A DNA stretch of 64,000 nt from Anomaloglossus baeobatrachus (lineage: Eukaryota > Chordata > Amphibia > Anura > Aromobatidae), in assembly GCF_048569485.1 (NCBI RefSeq), contig NC_134358.1, positions 554,251,380-554,315,379 on the forward strand, read 5' to 3'. Below the pieces are notes generated by a model, which saw only the letters and a program-made list of their open reading frames with translations, had not been told where the DNA came from and did no database searches. Position 1 is the stretch's first letter, and every line of letters starts with the position of its first letter. The translations under genes were made by a program, and so were the position numbers. Positions 1-12,110 of this stretch are shown here, in pieces.

Positions 1-589
1 CAACCACCAAGGGGGAACACGCAGTCGGCAAGCCTTCCAGGAAGTCCGGCGGATTCTGACGTGGGTGGAAGACACGGCATCCACCATATCCGCAGTCCAC
101 ATCCCAGGCGTAGAAAACTGGGAAGCAGACTTTCTCAGTCGCCAGGGCATGGACGCAGGGGAATGGTCCCTTCACTCGGACGTGTTTCAGGAGATCTGTC
201 GCCGCTGGGGGATGCCGGACGTCGACCTGATGGCGTCACGGCACAACAACAAAGTCCCGGTTTTCATGGCACGGTCTCACGATCACCGAGCTCTGGCGGC
301 AGACGCCTTAGTTCAAGATTGGTCGCAGTTCCGGCTACCGTATGTGTTCCCACCTCTGGCATTGTTGCCCAGAGTGCTCCGCAAAATCACGTCCGACTGC
401 CGCCGCGCCATTCTCGTCGCTCCAGACTGGCCAAGGAGGTCGTGGTACCCGGATCTGTGGCACCTCACGGTAGGCCATCCGTGGGCACTACCAGACCGTC
501 CAGACTTGCTGTCTCAAGGGCCGTTTTTCCATCTGAATTCTGCGGCCCTGAACCTGACTGTGTGGCCATTGAGTCCTGGATCCTAGCGG

Positions 590-1605
590 CCTCAGGTTTA
601 TCTCATGAAGTGGTTGCCACCATGAGACAGGCTAGGAAGCCATCCTCCGCCAAGATCTACCACAGGACGTGGAGGATATTCCTATTTTGGTGCTCTGCTC
701 AGGGAGTTTCTCCCTGGCCTTTTGCATTGCCTACTTTTCTTTCCTTCCTGCAGTCTGGGTTGGAAAAAGGTTTGTCGCTTGGCTCCCTTAAAGGTCAAGT
801 CTCCGCGCTATCCGTATTTTTTCAGAAGCGCCTGGCGCGACTTCCTCAGGTACGCACGTTCCTGCAAGGGGTTTGTCATATCGTCCCCCCTTACAAGCGG
901 CCGTTGGAGCCCTGGGACCTGAACAAGGTTCTAATTGCTCTCCAGAAGCCGCCTTTCGAGCCTATGAAGGAGGTTTCCCTTTCTCGTCTTTCACAGAAAG
1001 TGGCCTTTCTAGTGGCGGTCACGTCTCTTCGGAGAGTGTCCGAGCTGGCGGCGTTATCATGCAGATCTCCATTCCTGGTGTTTCACCAGGACAAGGTAGT
1101 TCTGCGTCCAATTCCAGAATTTCTTCCCAAGGTGGTATCTTCCTTTCATCTCAATCAAGATATCACTTTACCGTCTTTGTGTCCGCATCCAGTTCACCAA
1201 TTTGAAAAGGGTTTGCATTTATTGGATCTGGTGAGAGCACTCAGGATCTACATTTCCCGCACGGCGTCTCTGCGCCGCTCGGATGCACTCTTTGTCCTTG
1301 TCGCTGGTCAGCGTAAAGGGTCGCAAGCTTCCAAATCCACCCTTGCGCGGTGGATCAAGGAACCAATTCTTCACACCTACCGTTCGGCTGGGCTTCCGAT
1401 TCCATCAGGGCTGAAGGCCCATTCTACCAGAGCCGTGGGTGCGTCCTGGGCATTACGGCACCAGGCTACGGCTCAGCAGGTGTGCCAGGCGGCTACCTGG
1501 TCGAGTCTGCACACTTTTACCAAGCATTATCAGGTGCATACCTACGCTTCGGCGGATGCCGGCCTAGGTAGACAAGTCCTTCAGGCGGCGGTGGCTCACC
1601 TGTAG
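590..1605 (+). CDS. DIRS tyrosine recombinase (fossil element part)
   Basis: The recombinase joins the circular cDNA of the element into the genome without a classical target-site duplication. The C-terminal catalytic region is recognisable by the arginine- and histidine-rich HSTRAVGASW block and the KHYQVHT block that carries the nucleophilic tyrosine. The open frame itself begins further upstream, overlapping the RNase H/methylase-like end of the preceding polyprotein. The domain boundary given here is approximate. Confidence 0.75.
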
Positions 1606-1659
1606 GAAAGGGCTGTTTGACGGCCCTATCACGAGGTATTCTTTTACCCACCCAGGGAC

Positions 1660-2432
1660 TGCTTTTGGACGTCCCAATTGTCTGGGTCTCCCAATTAGGA
1701 GCGACAAAGAAGAAGGGAATTTTGTTTACTTACCGTAAATTCCTTTTCTTCTAGCTCCAATTGGGAGACCCAGCACCCGCCCTGTTTTCTTAGGAAGTTT
1801 GTTTTTTTCGGGTGCACATGTTGTTCATGTTGAACAGTTCAGTTCTCCGAGGCTGTTTCTCGGGTTGAATTTGTATTTAAAACAGTTATTGGCTTTCCTC
1901 CTTCTTGCTTTTGCACTAAAACTGAGGAGCCCGTGATCCCACGGGGGGGTGTATAGCCAGAAGGGGAGGGGCCTTACACTTTTAAGTGTAATACTTTGTG
2001 TGGCCTCCGGAGGCAGTAGCTATACACCCAATTGTCTGGGTCTCCCAATTGGAGCTAGAAGAAAAGGAATTTACGGTAAGTAAACAAAATTCCCTTCTTC
2101 TTCTAGCTCCAATTGGGAGACCCAGCACCCGCCCCTGTTTTTTGTGTACACATGTTGTTAATGTTGAATGGTTTCAGTTCTCCGATGTTCCTTCGGATTG
2201 AATTTACTTTAAACCAGTTTATAATTTTTTTCCTCCTTCTTGCTTTTGCACCAAAACTGAGGAGCCCGTGGGAGCACGGGGGGTGTATAGGCAGAAGGGG
2301 AGGGGCTTTACACTTTTAGTGTAATACTTTGTGCGGCCTCCGGAGGCATAGCCTATACACCCAATTGTCTGGGTCTCCCAATTGGAGCTAGAAGAAAAGG
2401 AATTTACGGTAAGTAAACAAAATTCCCTTCTT
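1660..2432 (+). repeat. DIRS 3' terminal region, duplicated
   Basis: Two consecutive copies of a unit of roughly 350-380 bp can be read here, about 1735-2100 and 2100-2432. Each runs from the 'ctccaattgggagaccc' block through the 'ctgaggagcccgtg' block to 'aaggaatttacggtaagt'. The sister copy at 13926-14395 has this unit once. The inverted 'gtctgggtctcccaatt' blocks are the internal complementary and terminal repeats typical of DIRS elements. Confidence 0.7.
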
Positions 2433-2842
2433 CCATTCCAACACCTTACCTTGTCAATGGTGAGGCATTGAAGCAGAGGTAAAATTTGTGATGCCCGCTA
2501 CGCCATTTTTCTGGCATCAGACTGTCTAAAAAAATATTGTGAAAATGGGGCACAGCCAATCGGCCTGGGACATATTTACGACAATGTGCACAAGAAAACT
2601 GGTGCACATTGTTGCGAGCATAGTGCATTTTATGATGCCACGGGCAGCCCAAAAATGCGCTTCATAATTTGGCGACAGCAATTAAGTCACACCAACACCA
2701 CACCACTTCACCACTGTGACCAATCACTATTTTTCGGTCTACCTCAACACAGCCGGCACGCTTGATGATGCGCACCGTGATGTGACTTCATTGCACTTTC
2801 GAATGTCTGACCTTCTAATCTCGGGTGTGTACTTCTCCCTAG
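2433..2842. other. MIOS intron sequence, unclassified
   Basis: Between the DIRS end and the MIOS acceptor lies about 400 bp with no recognisable coding or repeat family. The acceptor 'ttctccctag' closes it at 2842. Confidence 0.5.
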
Positions 2843-2972
2843 GGGCATCGAAGTCTGATGAGAAGGTCGACCTCAGCAAGGAGAAGAAGGTGGCTCAGTT
2901 CAACAATTGGTTCACGTGGTGCCACAACTGTCGACACGGTGGTCACGCCGGGCATATGATGAGCTGGTTCAG
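2843..2972 (+). CDS. MIOS: MIOS penultimate coding exon
   Basis: The acceptor is 'ttctccctag' (AG at 2841-2842) and the donor is 'cag|gtaaga' at 2973. The exon encodes the segment from ASKSDEK to HMMSWF plus two bases of an arginine codon, including the first zinc ligands (CHNC, HGGHAGH). Confidence 0.93.
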
Positions 2973-5104
2973 GTAAGAAATGGAGGAGGGTCGTCACAGA
3001 CTTGGACTTCAAAACATTGATTTCTCTAAGAGAATCCCTTAATAAATTGGTTGGTAAACCTACCCTTCCAGAGATTATAAACCACCTCCTTTGCAATACG
3101 GAAAAGAAAACCATCTGAAATACCAAATATATCTCTGACCTTGTAAATAATGACACTAAACCTATTCTTTTAAACTACATGGCTAAATGGGGGGAAAACT
3201 TTAAACAAGGATTTTACAGAAGAAAACTGGCAATTTTAGCTTAAAAGCGACTTTTTCCTCTAATATTTCTGTCAAGGTAGAGATTTTAGGTAAAGATAGC
3301 TAATGGTATCTTCATACAGGGAATCCAGAGACTGTGCCGTATTAGCTGTATATCAGTGCCGATATATCAATGTATCAGACAATGAACACACAGACTCCTT
3401 CAGCCAGAGTCATCCACTGAACTCGTGTATTTGAAGAAACCCAATTATACAGTTTGCATCATTACCTTGAAAATACAACAGAGTTTAAGGGAGTGTTTCA
3501 CTCCTCAATTTCTCCCAGCATGCTGTAAAACACATCTTTGTTCCTTGTACATTCTTTCTGTGTGAACACTACTGATAAGACTTTTACTCATTATTAAAAG
3601 ACTTTCATCGTTTGTACATCTGTTCACTTATTCTTGGTAACCCCTTCATGACTATACAGCTTTGAATTATATTATAGGTCTGTGCAATTGCTACATAGAC
3701 AGACAGATAATTATGCTACTACATCTATATATTGATTATATACATACACAGATATTCTTATTACATTTAAACAAACAAGCTATAGCTCAGACCACCTTCA
3801 CATTTCGGCTATACTGCATGAGTCCTTCTATAAGGTTATAACAAATTGGTATTTCACACCCTCTAAGCTACATAACGTAGACCGCAAAAATACTCCACTT
3901 TGTTGGAGAAATTGTAATGAAAAAGGAACGTTGGTCCACATCTTATGGAATTGCCCAAAGATAAGACCTCTCTGGAGGGAAGTGTCAAATCTAATGAATA
4001 GAGTTACAAATTCCAACATCAAATCATCGCCCCAAATGGCACTTCTTTCTATGGATATGGAAAAACTAGACCAAATGCAGATCCCGATTTCTGATTCACA
4101 TTTTTTTTTTTATCACAAAACAACTTTTACTGGCCAAATGGAAAAGTGACACTGTTCCAAATATTTCTCAAGTAATCCAGATGTTATCCATGTACCACAA
4201 ACTTGAAAATAAACATGCAAAATACAATAGCTTGTTCCAACCCTATCAAAAGAGATGGGGTACCTCACTATCCGACATCGAGCAATCCAAATCATAAGCT
4301 TATATAGTAGAAAGATAAAAACACAAATAGTCCTCTGAAAAATACCCCAATCAATTTTCTCCTTTCTTTTCTCCCTCTTCTTTCTTTCTTTCTTTCTCCC
4401 TCTTCTTCCTTTCTTTATTCCTCTTCTTCCTTTCTTTCTCCTCTTCTTCCTTTCTTTCTCCCTCTTCTTCCTTTCTTTCTCCCTCTTCTTCCTTTCTTTC
4501 TCCCTCTTCTCTCTCCCTTCTCCCTCTCTCTTCTCCCTCTCTCTTCTCCCTCCCCCTCTCTCTTCTCCCCCTCTCTCTTCTCCCCCTCTCTCTTCTCCCC
4601 CTCTCTCTTCTCCCCCTCTCTCTTCTCCCCCTCTCTCTTCTCCCCCTCTCTCTTCTCCCCCTCTCTCTTCTCCCCCTCTCTCTTCTCCCCCTCTCTCTTC
4701 TCCCCCTCTCTCTTCTCCCCCTCTCTCTTCTCCCCCTCTCTCTTCTCCCCCTCTCTCTTCTCCCCCTCTCTCTTCTCCCCCTCTCTCTTCTCCCCCTCTC
4801 TCTTCTCCCCCTCTCTCTTCTCCCCCTCTCTCTTCTCCCCCTCTCTCTTCTCCCCCTCTCTCTTCTCCCCCTCTCTCTTCTCCCCCTCTCCCCTCCTACA
4901 ATAATATTGTAACCAGAGTGACTGGCATGTCTGGGTCCTGCCGCAGTGACTCGGGTGATGATGCCCCATGTCTTGTGCTCTCACTTATCCTGTCTTGTGT
5001 TTTGCAGAGATCACACAGAGTGCCCGGTGTCCGCCTGCTCCTGTAAGTGCATGCAGCTGGACACAACGGGCAACCTGGTGCCTGCGGAGACTGCACATCC
5101 CTGA
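2843..5104 (+). CDS. MIOS: MIOS, last two coding exons (gene 5' part outside the window)
   Basis: MIOS (Missing oocyte, WD repeat containing) is a subunit of GATOR2, which relays amino-acid sufficiency to mTORC1 at the lysosome. Two exons, 2843-2972 and 5008-5104, join into a C-terminal segment closely matching my memory of vertebrate [19 protein letters not shown], then [18 protein letters not shown], then [17 protein letters not shown] and a conserved tail ending in ETAHP. The C-x2-C, H-x2-H and C-x4-C-x-C spacing is the zinc-binding RING-like domain shared by GATOR2 beta-propeller proteins. The intron splits an arginine codon (AG|A) and has GT/AG ends. The reading frame is clean. Upstream WD40 exons must lie left of the window. 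Confidence 0.95.
3010..4315 (+). mobile_element. L1-type LINE fragment (ORF2 3' end), interrupted
   Basis: The translation around 3838-3990 reads [12 protein letters not shown], then [17 protein letters not shown], then [11 protein letters not shown]. This is the C-terminal domain of L1/Tx1 ORF2 with its CCHC-like knuckle. Upstream, 3100-3240 gives [12 protein letters not shown] followed in another frame by TEENWQ, which also fits L1. About 500 bp of unrelated repeat (roughly 3285-3790) separates the two. Frameshifts and stops show a dead, 5'-truncated copy. It lies in sense orientation in the last MIOS intron. Confidence 0.75.
3285..3790. repeat. Dispersed repeat inserted in the L1 fragment
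   Basis: This block interrupts the L1 reading frame. Its first ~105 bp (3288-3393) match in reverse complement the last ~105 bp of the window (63895-64000), with only scattered differences. The remainder is AT-rich and unclassified. It could be the end of a longer transposon or LTR-type element; the family cannot be named from what is visible. Confidence 0.55.
4359..4893 (+). repeat. Polypyrimidine minisatellite (15-bp CT-rich unit)
   Basis: About 535 bp are almost purely C and T. From about 4546 the tract becomes a very regular 15-bp unit of the form 'ctctctcttctcccc', repeated about 23 times. It ends about 115 bp upstream of the last MIOS acceptor. The long KREGE-type open frame on the other strand is only the repeat read as codons. 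Confidence 0.95.
5008..5104 (+). CDS. MIOS: MIOS last coding exon with stop
   Basis: The acceptor is 'gtgttttgcag'. The exon completes the split arginine codon and encodes [17 protein letters not shown] and the conserved tail, ending in TGA at 5102-5104. It provides the remaining cysteines of the zinc-binding domain. Confidence 0.95.
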
Positions 5105-5590
5105 CCTAGGACACAATCATGCAAGACCAGGCTGAGCTCCAGAGATGCCATGTATGTGAGCTGCAGACCCTCCGGAGACGCTCGGTACCCCGTTTACTAC
5201 AGCGGTGTCCGGCTCACCGGACTGATGTCATTGGTTACACAGTGTTATAGGCACAAAGGATCTATATACAGACAGGAAGAGCGATCTGCAGGACGACGCG
5301 TGTTACATGACATGAACACTCCTCTCCAGGAAGGGACTTAATGAAATTTTAAACTAATATTTTTGATTTCTGGATGATTCACAATTCTGGTCCCACAGCT
5401 TGTGATATACCTGAGCACTGGAGTGCGCCAATCTGCCTTTTCCCTCCAATTATTGATTATGAATTTTGTCAGTAGACATGTTGTTTTCCTCCTTTTAACT
5501 GCATTGTCATGTGCCTCTAAAGCGACAGATCACGGACAAACATTGTCTCATCGTTTATATGTAAAGTTCATTATTTCTGTAAATACATAA
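5105..5590 (+). other. Probable MIOS 3' untranslated region
   Basis: This non-repetitive stretch follows the MIOS stop. I see no AATAAA here, so the polyadenylation point is not fixed from the sequence. Confidence 0.45.
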
Positions 5591-6290
5591 TTTTCCAGAG
5601 CTGCACTCACTATTCTGCTGGAGTCATTGTTTACATGATTTCATTATTGATCCTGTTCTGATTCTGAGTTACATTCTGTATTATACTCCAGAGCTGCACT
5701 CACTATTCTGCTGATGCAGTCACTGTGTACATACATTACATTACTGATCGTGAGTTACCTCCTGTATTATACCCCAGAGCGGCACTCACTATTCTGCTGG
5801 TGCAATCACTGTGTACATACATTACATTACTGATCCTGTACTGATCCTGAGTTACATCCTGCATAATACTCTAGAGCTGCACTCACTATTCTGCTGATGC
5901 AGTCACTGTGTCCATACATTACTGATCCTGAGTTACATCCTGTATTCTACTCCAGAGCTGCACTCACTGTTCTGCTGGTGCAATCACTGTGTACATACAT
6001 TACATTACTGATCCTGTACTGATCCTGAGTTACATCCTGCATAATACTCTAGAGCTGCACTCACTATTCTGCTGATGTAGTCACTGTGTACATACATTAC
6101 ATTACTGATCCTGTACTGATCCTGAGTTACCTCCTGTATTATACTCCAGAGCTGCACTCACTATTCTGCTGATGTAGTCACTGTGTACATACATTACTGC
6201 TCCTGAGTTACATCCTGTATTCTACTCCAGAGCTGCACTCACTATTCTGCTGATGTAGTCACTGTGTACATACATTATCCTGTACACATC
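5590..6290 (+). repeat. 86-bp minisatellite, array 1
   Basis: About eight copies of a unit reading 'ccagagctgcactcactatt' ... 'tgtgtacatacattacatta' ... 'gatcctgagttacatcctgt'. Copies differ by small deletions and substitutions. The same unit forms a second array at 56620-57610. Confidence 0.95.
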
Positions 6291-6299
6291 CTGAGTAGC

Positions 6300-7430
6300 A
6301 ATAAGCAGACTCTCAGACATCTGGGATCGGCGGGTCTAACCGGGTTTTAAAAACAACTCTGGTTAGGCCTGAAATCGATCCCAAATATCTGGCCGGAGGC
6401 CTTTCCCCATACAAGTCTATGGGGACCAGAATCCTTCACTTAAAAATGGTGGTAGAAGGGATAGAGGGACTGGAGACAGCACGTTATACTTACTGGTCTC
6501 TGGTGTGGCTGGTCTTGCTTCCGGGTCCGCTAATTTATCTTTATACATATTCAGTGCTCCCCCCCATTGGCAGTCCTGCTGTCTCTGGTTACAGTCAGAT
6601 GCCCCCCCCACCCCCCTCCTGTGTGACGGCGTGTCTGACTGCAACCAATCACAGACCCTGTCTGTGACTTTATTGTGGTATAATATATTTTAATGGCATT
6701 GGGTCCCCCCATATTATGATACCCAGCAGATAAAGCCCAGGGCTACAGGCTGCAGCACCCAGACGTGCGCCTATCTTGGCTGTGTATCAAAATAAGAGGA
6801 ACCGCATGTGGTTGTTTTTTGTTTTAATAAGTTTTTAAAAACACTGTGCAGTTCCACCTCCCAATTTTGATACCCAGTCATGATAAAGCCTGACATCTTG
6901 GGCTGGTATGCTCAGGCTGGGGAGACCTATGCTTATTAGGTCCCCCCCCCGGCCTAAAAATAGCAGCCTGCAGCCACCCAGGATTGTTGCATCCATTAGT
7001 TGAGACAATTCCGGAACCTTACCTGGCTGATCCAGATTACCTTGGTGCAGTGACAGTCGGGGTAACGAGAGGTTAATAACAGCCGACAGCTGCCACTAAG
7101 CCCTAGATTAGTAATGGGAGGCGTCAGAGACATCCTATTTCTAATATGCAAGTGAAAAGAAACACACACACCCCAAAAATCCTTTATGTGAAATAAAAAA
7201 AAATGGTGAAAGGGTGGGGTTTTTTTGCATTTTAACACCCACGTCTGACATAATCCACGAGGTCCCAAAGTGATTCCAGCTCTGCTACATCTAAAATGAG
7301 TGTCTGTCCATAGAATATGACTGCCTGCTGTAGGTTTCAGGCAGAGATGGATGAGTGGTGATGTCACTCAGATTATTTGTGGTCACAGCTGGAGGTTCCC
7401 TCAGTCCTCCACATGTGAGAGCAGGTAACT
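6300..7430. repeat. Dispersed repeat related to the 42.5-45.3 kb palindrome arms
   Basis: From about 6690 to 7230 the sequence matches, with divergence, the arm of the palindromic element at 43190-43540. Shared blocks include 'gataaagcc', 'ggctggtatgctcaggctgg', 'cagcctgcagccacccag', 'attgttgcatccattag', 'cggggtaa', a conserved 'ctagattaat/ctagattagt' block and 'aaaatcctttat'. I see no coding sequence. The left part (6300-6690) and right flank are unclassified. Confidence 0.6.
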
Positions 7431-7950
7431 TAACCTCAGGTGAGGTCTCTGAGTTTAGACCTGCATCTCCTGACAGAAAACTGCAGTTTTTTTGCCAAGA
7501 GATGCAGATTTGGTGCTGAAATTTCTACAATAAATTCCCGCATAGAATCTACACCTTCTGGCAAAAAAACCCACATCAAAACACCTTGCGGTTTTGATGC
7601 AATAGTAATGTGATTTTTTTTTTTTTTTTTGCCAGTTGTAGATTTGGTGCAGGAATATGCTGTAGAAATTTCAGCCCCAAATTGCATCTCTTGGCAAACA
7701 TTTTTATAAAAACTGTTTTGATCTGGTTTTGGTGAGATTTTCTGCCATGAGATGCAAATTTGTTGCTACAATGTCTGCACCAGATTTCAGCACAAAATTT
7801 GCACCTCCCAGCAGAAAACCACACCAAAACAGTCAAAACCATTTAAGTGTAATTTTTTTTTATGCCCCGAGTTGCAGATTTGGTGCTGAAATTTTTACAC
7901 CATCTTCCTACACCTGGCAAAAAAATCAAAACCGCATGTGGTGGTAATCA
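7430..7950 (+). repeat. Degenerate tandem array, left block
   Basis: Imperfect units resembling 'gcagatttggtgctgaaatt' ... 'ttggcaaaaaaac' recur. The array resumes at 20030-20110 on the far side of the DIRS nest, so the DIRS element at 7951 inserted into it. Confidence 0.7.
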
Positions 7951-9289
7951 GTTTTTCTCTGACGCCTCATTGGGGGACACAGGACCATGGACGTTATGCT
8001 GCCTATCCATAGGAGGACACTAAGTAGATGCAAAAGCATAGCCTCCTCTGCAGTATATACCCCCTGGCCAGGCAACCTCAGTTTTAGCTTAGTGTCTGTA
8101 GGAGGTACTTCCTTTCAAGGTTTATTTTTTGAGGGCGACTGTTTCCTTTTGGGACCGATCTCCCACTATCAAAGGGCGGGAACGTGGAGTGTCGCCTCCA
8201 CGTACCCCCTCCTGCGACGCTGGATCCTGGGCTGGATGACGGGTTCCACAGACACCGATTTTCCAAAGACCAGCGTAGAGGCCTGTGCCCCTATAGCCCA
8301 ATTCCTCAGCCCCTCTTTGCAGGCTCCGAGTTGAATATGGCACCAATTCCTCAGCCCCTCTTTGCAGGCTCTGAGTTGAATATGGCACCGATGTGACCGG
8401 ACACAGCAAGCTGACTCTGCTATTTTCACTGCCTGGACGGAAGCAGTGTTTTAAGGTGAGATCCCCCCTGACTGGTTTCCCAGACAAAGGGAGAAAAGAT
8501 GCTGCAGGGAAGGCTCCCAGGACATTTACAGTATTTATTATGAGAAAGTCCCTTGCTGAGTGCAAGGAGGAGAGTCCCAAGGATCCTGCACACACAGTGT
8601 TAACTTTAATCTAGCTGGCTGGAGGAGGGGGGGAAGTCACTCCTGTTTGCAGAAAGTCCTGCAGATAATTTCCCGGTGGCAGGGGGAGGGACCAGGGCTC
8701 AGGGACTCACGCTGTTTATTTGCTCTAGCAGAAAAGCCGGCTGATAACCACCAGGGACAAGCTGTGTGCTGACTGGAGGGAGAGGGAGGAAAACTATCAG
8801 AAGCTCCCTTCCCGCCGTTTTTTTTACTACCCACAGCAGGGAAGGGGGGGGGGCACACTGACTTAATCTTCGCGCTCTTTTAGCGCTAATTCCCGCGCCC
8901 CCGTGGCCGTGATAACACCCATCCCCCCCCCCCCGGAAAGTGTGCGAAGATCTCCACAGAGCGTAATCCTTCCTGAGGATAGGGCCATTGGCTGATTCTG
9001 GTGAGGTGCTTGCTTCACTTGTAGCTCTGCTGAGCATTGCTCCCCCTCCTGGCATACTCCTATTAGGAACATGCAGAATTCTAAGGGCACTAGGAGTGCT
9101 AAGGCTCACATAGTCTATTATTCAGCCTGCACTGCCTGCCACGCTGAGCTACCATGTAAACACACCTATTCTCTCTGTGAGTCCTGTGCCCCTATAGCCC
9201 TCCAAGACCCCCTGCCACCACCGCCGCAATAGTCAGCCCAGAGCCTAGGGCTCCCAGCCCACCGGAATGGGCACAGTTTCTGTCCCAAT

Positions 9290-10600
9290 CCATGGAAAAA
9301 CAGAACCTGGTGCTGGCTATGCATTGTCGTCCTCCACACCCTTCTGGGTCCCTGGACGGAACGCAGCCTGAGGATACCCCTATGGAGGATCCTTCTGAGG
9401 TAATCCGGGCACATGCTTCACCGGTTGCAGGGATCAGAAAAAGCGCACACGGCCGGGTGTCTCCAGCAGGCTTTCCCTCGGGACTACACAAGGCAGGCTC
9501 TCCCACACGCTCCACGGCTTCTAAAGAGCTGGAGGAGGGAGAATGCTGTTTATACCAAGAGGATTCCTTGGTTTCAGCCTCCCCAGATGATCAAACTGCA
9601 ATAGACTCCCTTATAGCAGCAATCAACCAAACTCTGCATGTGGAGGGTCCCCCATCCACTACCACTGACCATGCGGTCTCCTTTAAGAGGGCAAGGAAAC
9701 CCCAAAAGGTTTTCGCTGATCAACCAGTTTCAGGATATCCTCACAAAGCAAAGGGAGAAGCCTGACAGGCGCTTCGGTAACCGAAAACTCATGGGGTCCC
9801 GGTACCCTTTTGCCTCACCTGCCCCTAAGGGCTGGGCCTATCCGCCCTCGGTCGACCCCCCGGTCTCCCGCCTTACCACAAAGATGCTCCTGTCTTTACC
9901 CGATGGTTCCTCCATCAAAGACCCGACAGACAGACAGGTGGAGCACCTCACCCGCTCTGCTTTTGAGGCTGCGGGTTCCTCCCTCTCGTCCTCCTTTGCC
10001 GCTGTGTGGGTCGCAAAGGCGATCTCGGTCTGGGCAGAATCCCTTAACACTTCGCTTGAGGAATCCCAGTTCACTCATACCTTCACAGAGGTAACAGCTC
10101 AAATTGCCGCTGCGGCGGAGTACCTCATGCAGGCCTCCATGGACGCTGCTACCTGCGCAGAGTTTGCCGCCTCAAATACCATAGCCATCCGTAGAGCTCT
10201 CTGGCTCAGACAATGGCGAGCGGACTCTGCCTCCAAGAAGTCTCTCTCGGGCCTTCCCTTTTTTTCCAGACCGATTGTTTGGCGAACGTCTGGACAAGCT
10301 CATTTTTGACGCCACGGGAGGAAAGAGTACCTCCCTCCCCCAGCTGAAGTCCAGGACGTCCTTCACCAGACGCCCACAGTCCTCGTTCCGCTCCTTTCGG
10401 AACTCATTTGGTTGGTCGACATCCTGTGCTGTCCCCGCCACCAGCTGCGGACTACGCAGGGACCGACCTTCTCAGCTCTCCCCGAAACCCACCTCGTCAT
10501 GGCAGCCTAGACCAAAACAGTCCAGGACTAGGGAGACTCGGCCACAACGTTTTCCCCCCCTCATGACTCCTTCGGCGCCCCGGAAGACACACTCATTGTA
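9290..10600 (+). pseudogene. DIRS gag-like region (fossil)
   Basis: This region corresponds in position and composition to the gag-like frame of the nested element (17312-18847). Both contain an RRALWLR-type block and the FGERLD block. It is not a single open frame. Confidence 0.6.
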
Positions 10601-10649
10601 GGAGGTAGACTGCGGGTCTTTCATCACATCTGGGCTGCCGCCTCAGACG

Positions 10650-12110
10650 ACAAATGGGTGCGAGACTTTGTGTCTTCCGGTTACCACATAGAATTTCGGA
10701 CCCGGCCCCCGAGTCGGTTCTTTCTCTCAAACCCCCCAAAGACTCGAAAACGACGCAAAGCTTTTTTCTCAGCAATCCACTCGCTCCAAACAGCAAGAGT
10801 GGTAATACCTGTCCCAGACGACGAGAAGTTCGGGGGGTTTTATTCCAACCTCTTTGTGGTCCCCAAAAAGGATGGGTCAGTTCGACCCATCCTGGACCTC
10901 AAACTCCTAAACAAACATGTGCACGTACGGAGATTCAGAATGGAGTCCCTAAGGTCCATTATTGCATCCATGGTCGAAGGGGAATTCCTCGCCTCCATAG
11001 ACATCAAGGACGCGTACCTGCACATACCCATCGCCCCAGTTCACCAAAAGTTCCTCCGCTTCGCAATTCAGGACTCCCACTTTCAATTCGTAGCTCTACC
11101 CTTCAGCCTTGCCACCGCACCAAGGGTCTTCACCAAAGTCATGGCGGCCGCCATGAGCGTCCTTCACGCCAGGGGAGTAGTCGTTCTCCCTTACTTGGAC
11201 GACCTCCTCATCAAGGCCCCCCTCCTTCCGCGACTGCTCAACCAGCGTACAGATCGCTGTGGACACCCTATCCCGCTTAGGGTGGCTAGTGAATCTGGAC
11301 AAATCATCCCCGATCCCATCACGATCCATCACCTTCCTGGGCATGTCCCTGGACACCCATCGGGGCTTGATCCTTCTCCCTCAGGACAAGGCGATCGCTC
11401 TTCAACAAGCGGTACGCTGCCTTCTACGTCCTCCGTCTCGCTCCATTCGATTCAGCATGAAAGTGCTCGGCAGGATGGTGGCAGCTATGGAAGCAGTACC
11501 CTTTGCTCAACTGCACCTCCGCCCACTGCAGCTAGCCCTTCTAGCGGCCTGGGACAAGAGCCCCTTCTCCCTGGACAGACATCTTCACCTGACGCCTTCA
11601 GTCAGGTATGCACTCCGCTGGTGGCTTCGGTCCTCATCCCTATCGAAGGGGAGATCTTTTCTCCCAGTGAACTGGCTGGTCCTGACCACAGACACCAGCC
11701 TCCTAGGCTGGGGAGCAGTGTACCGGCACCATACTGCTCAAGGACGTTGGACGCTCCAGGAGTCTTTCCTACCCATAAACATCCTGGAACTCCGCGCGAT
11801 CTTCCTCGCGCTCAGGGCATCCTGCCCTCTCTGCTATCGGGTCATCAGATTCGAGTCCAATTGGACAATGCGACAGCTGTAACCTACATCAATCGCCAAG
11901 GGGTATACCTGCAGCAAAGCGGCTTATCTCAAGGCCCACAGGATCCTCAGCTGTGCCAAATCGACAGGGTCAGTGATAGCAGCGGTACACATACCGGGAG
12001 TAGAGAACTGGGCAGCAGACTTCTAAGTCGCCAAGGCCTGGCCGCCGGAGAGTGCTCTCTCCACCCAGAAGTGTTCCTACACATCTGCACTCGCTGGGGT
12101 ACACAGACGT
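10650..12110 (+). pseudogene. DIRS reverse transcriptase/RNase H region (fossil)
   Basis: Reverse transcriptase blocks are clear: the FVVPKKDGSVRPILDLKLLN block, the ASIDIKDAYLHIPIAP block and a VVLPYLDDLLIKAP block. RNase H-like and methylase-like sequence follows in other frames. The region is broken. Confidence 0.75.

Larger units (their letters stand above)
1..2432 (+). mobile_element. DIRS-type tyrosine-recombinase retroelement, 3' part
   Basis: The left edge of the window cuts this element, so only its 3' part is seen. In order it holds the end of the reverse transcriptase/RNase H polyprotein (to about 586), an overlapping tyrosine recombinase frame (to 1605) and a terminal region with inverted and complementary repeats (1606-2432). 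The recombinase shows the HSTRAVGASW and KHYQVHT blocks known from DIRS1 relatives, and overlapping frames are usual in this family. The copy at 13926-19975 is the same family. The visible coding part looks open; the whole cannot be judged. It lies upstream of a MIOS exon, so it probably sits in a MIOS intron. Confidence 0.85.

Noticed and set aside
2716-2842. Upstream extension of the MIOS exon reading frame with an in-frame ATG
   Set aside because: The extension lacks similarity to MIOS, and a clear acceptor at 2841-2842 marks the true exon border.
4415-4984. 189-codon KREGE-repeat open frame, possibly a charged repeat protein
   Set aside because: It is the 15-bp purine/pyrimidine repeat in frame, inside the MIOS intron and on the opposite strand.
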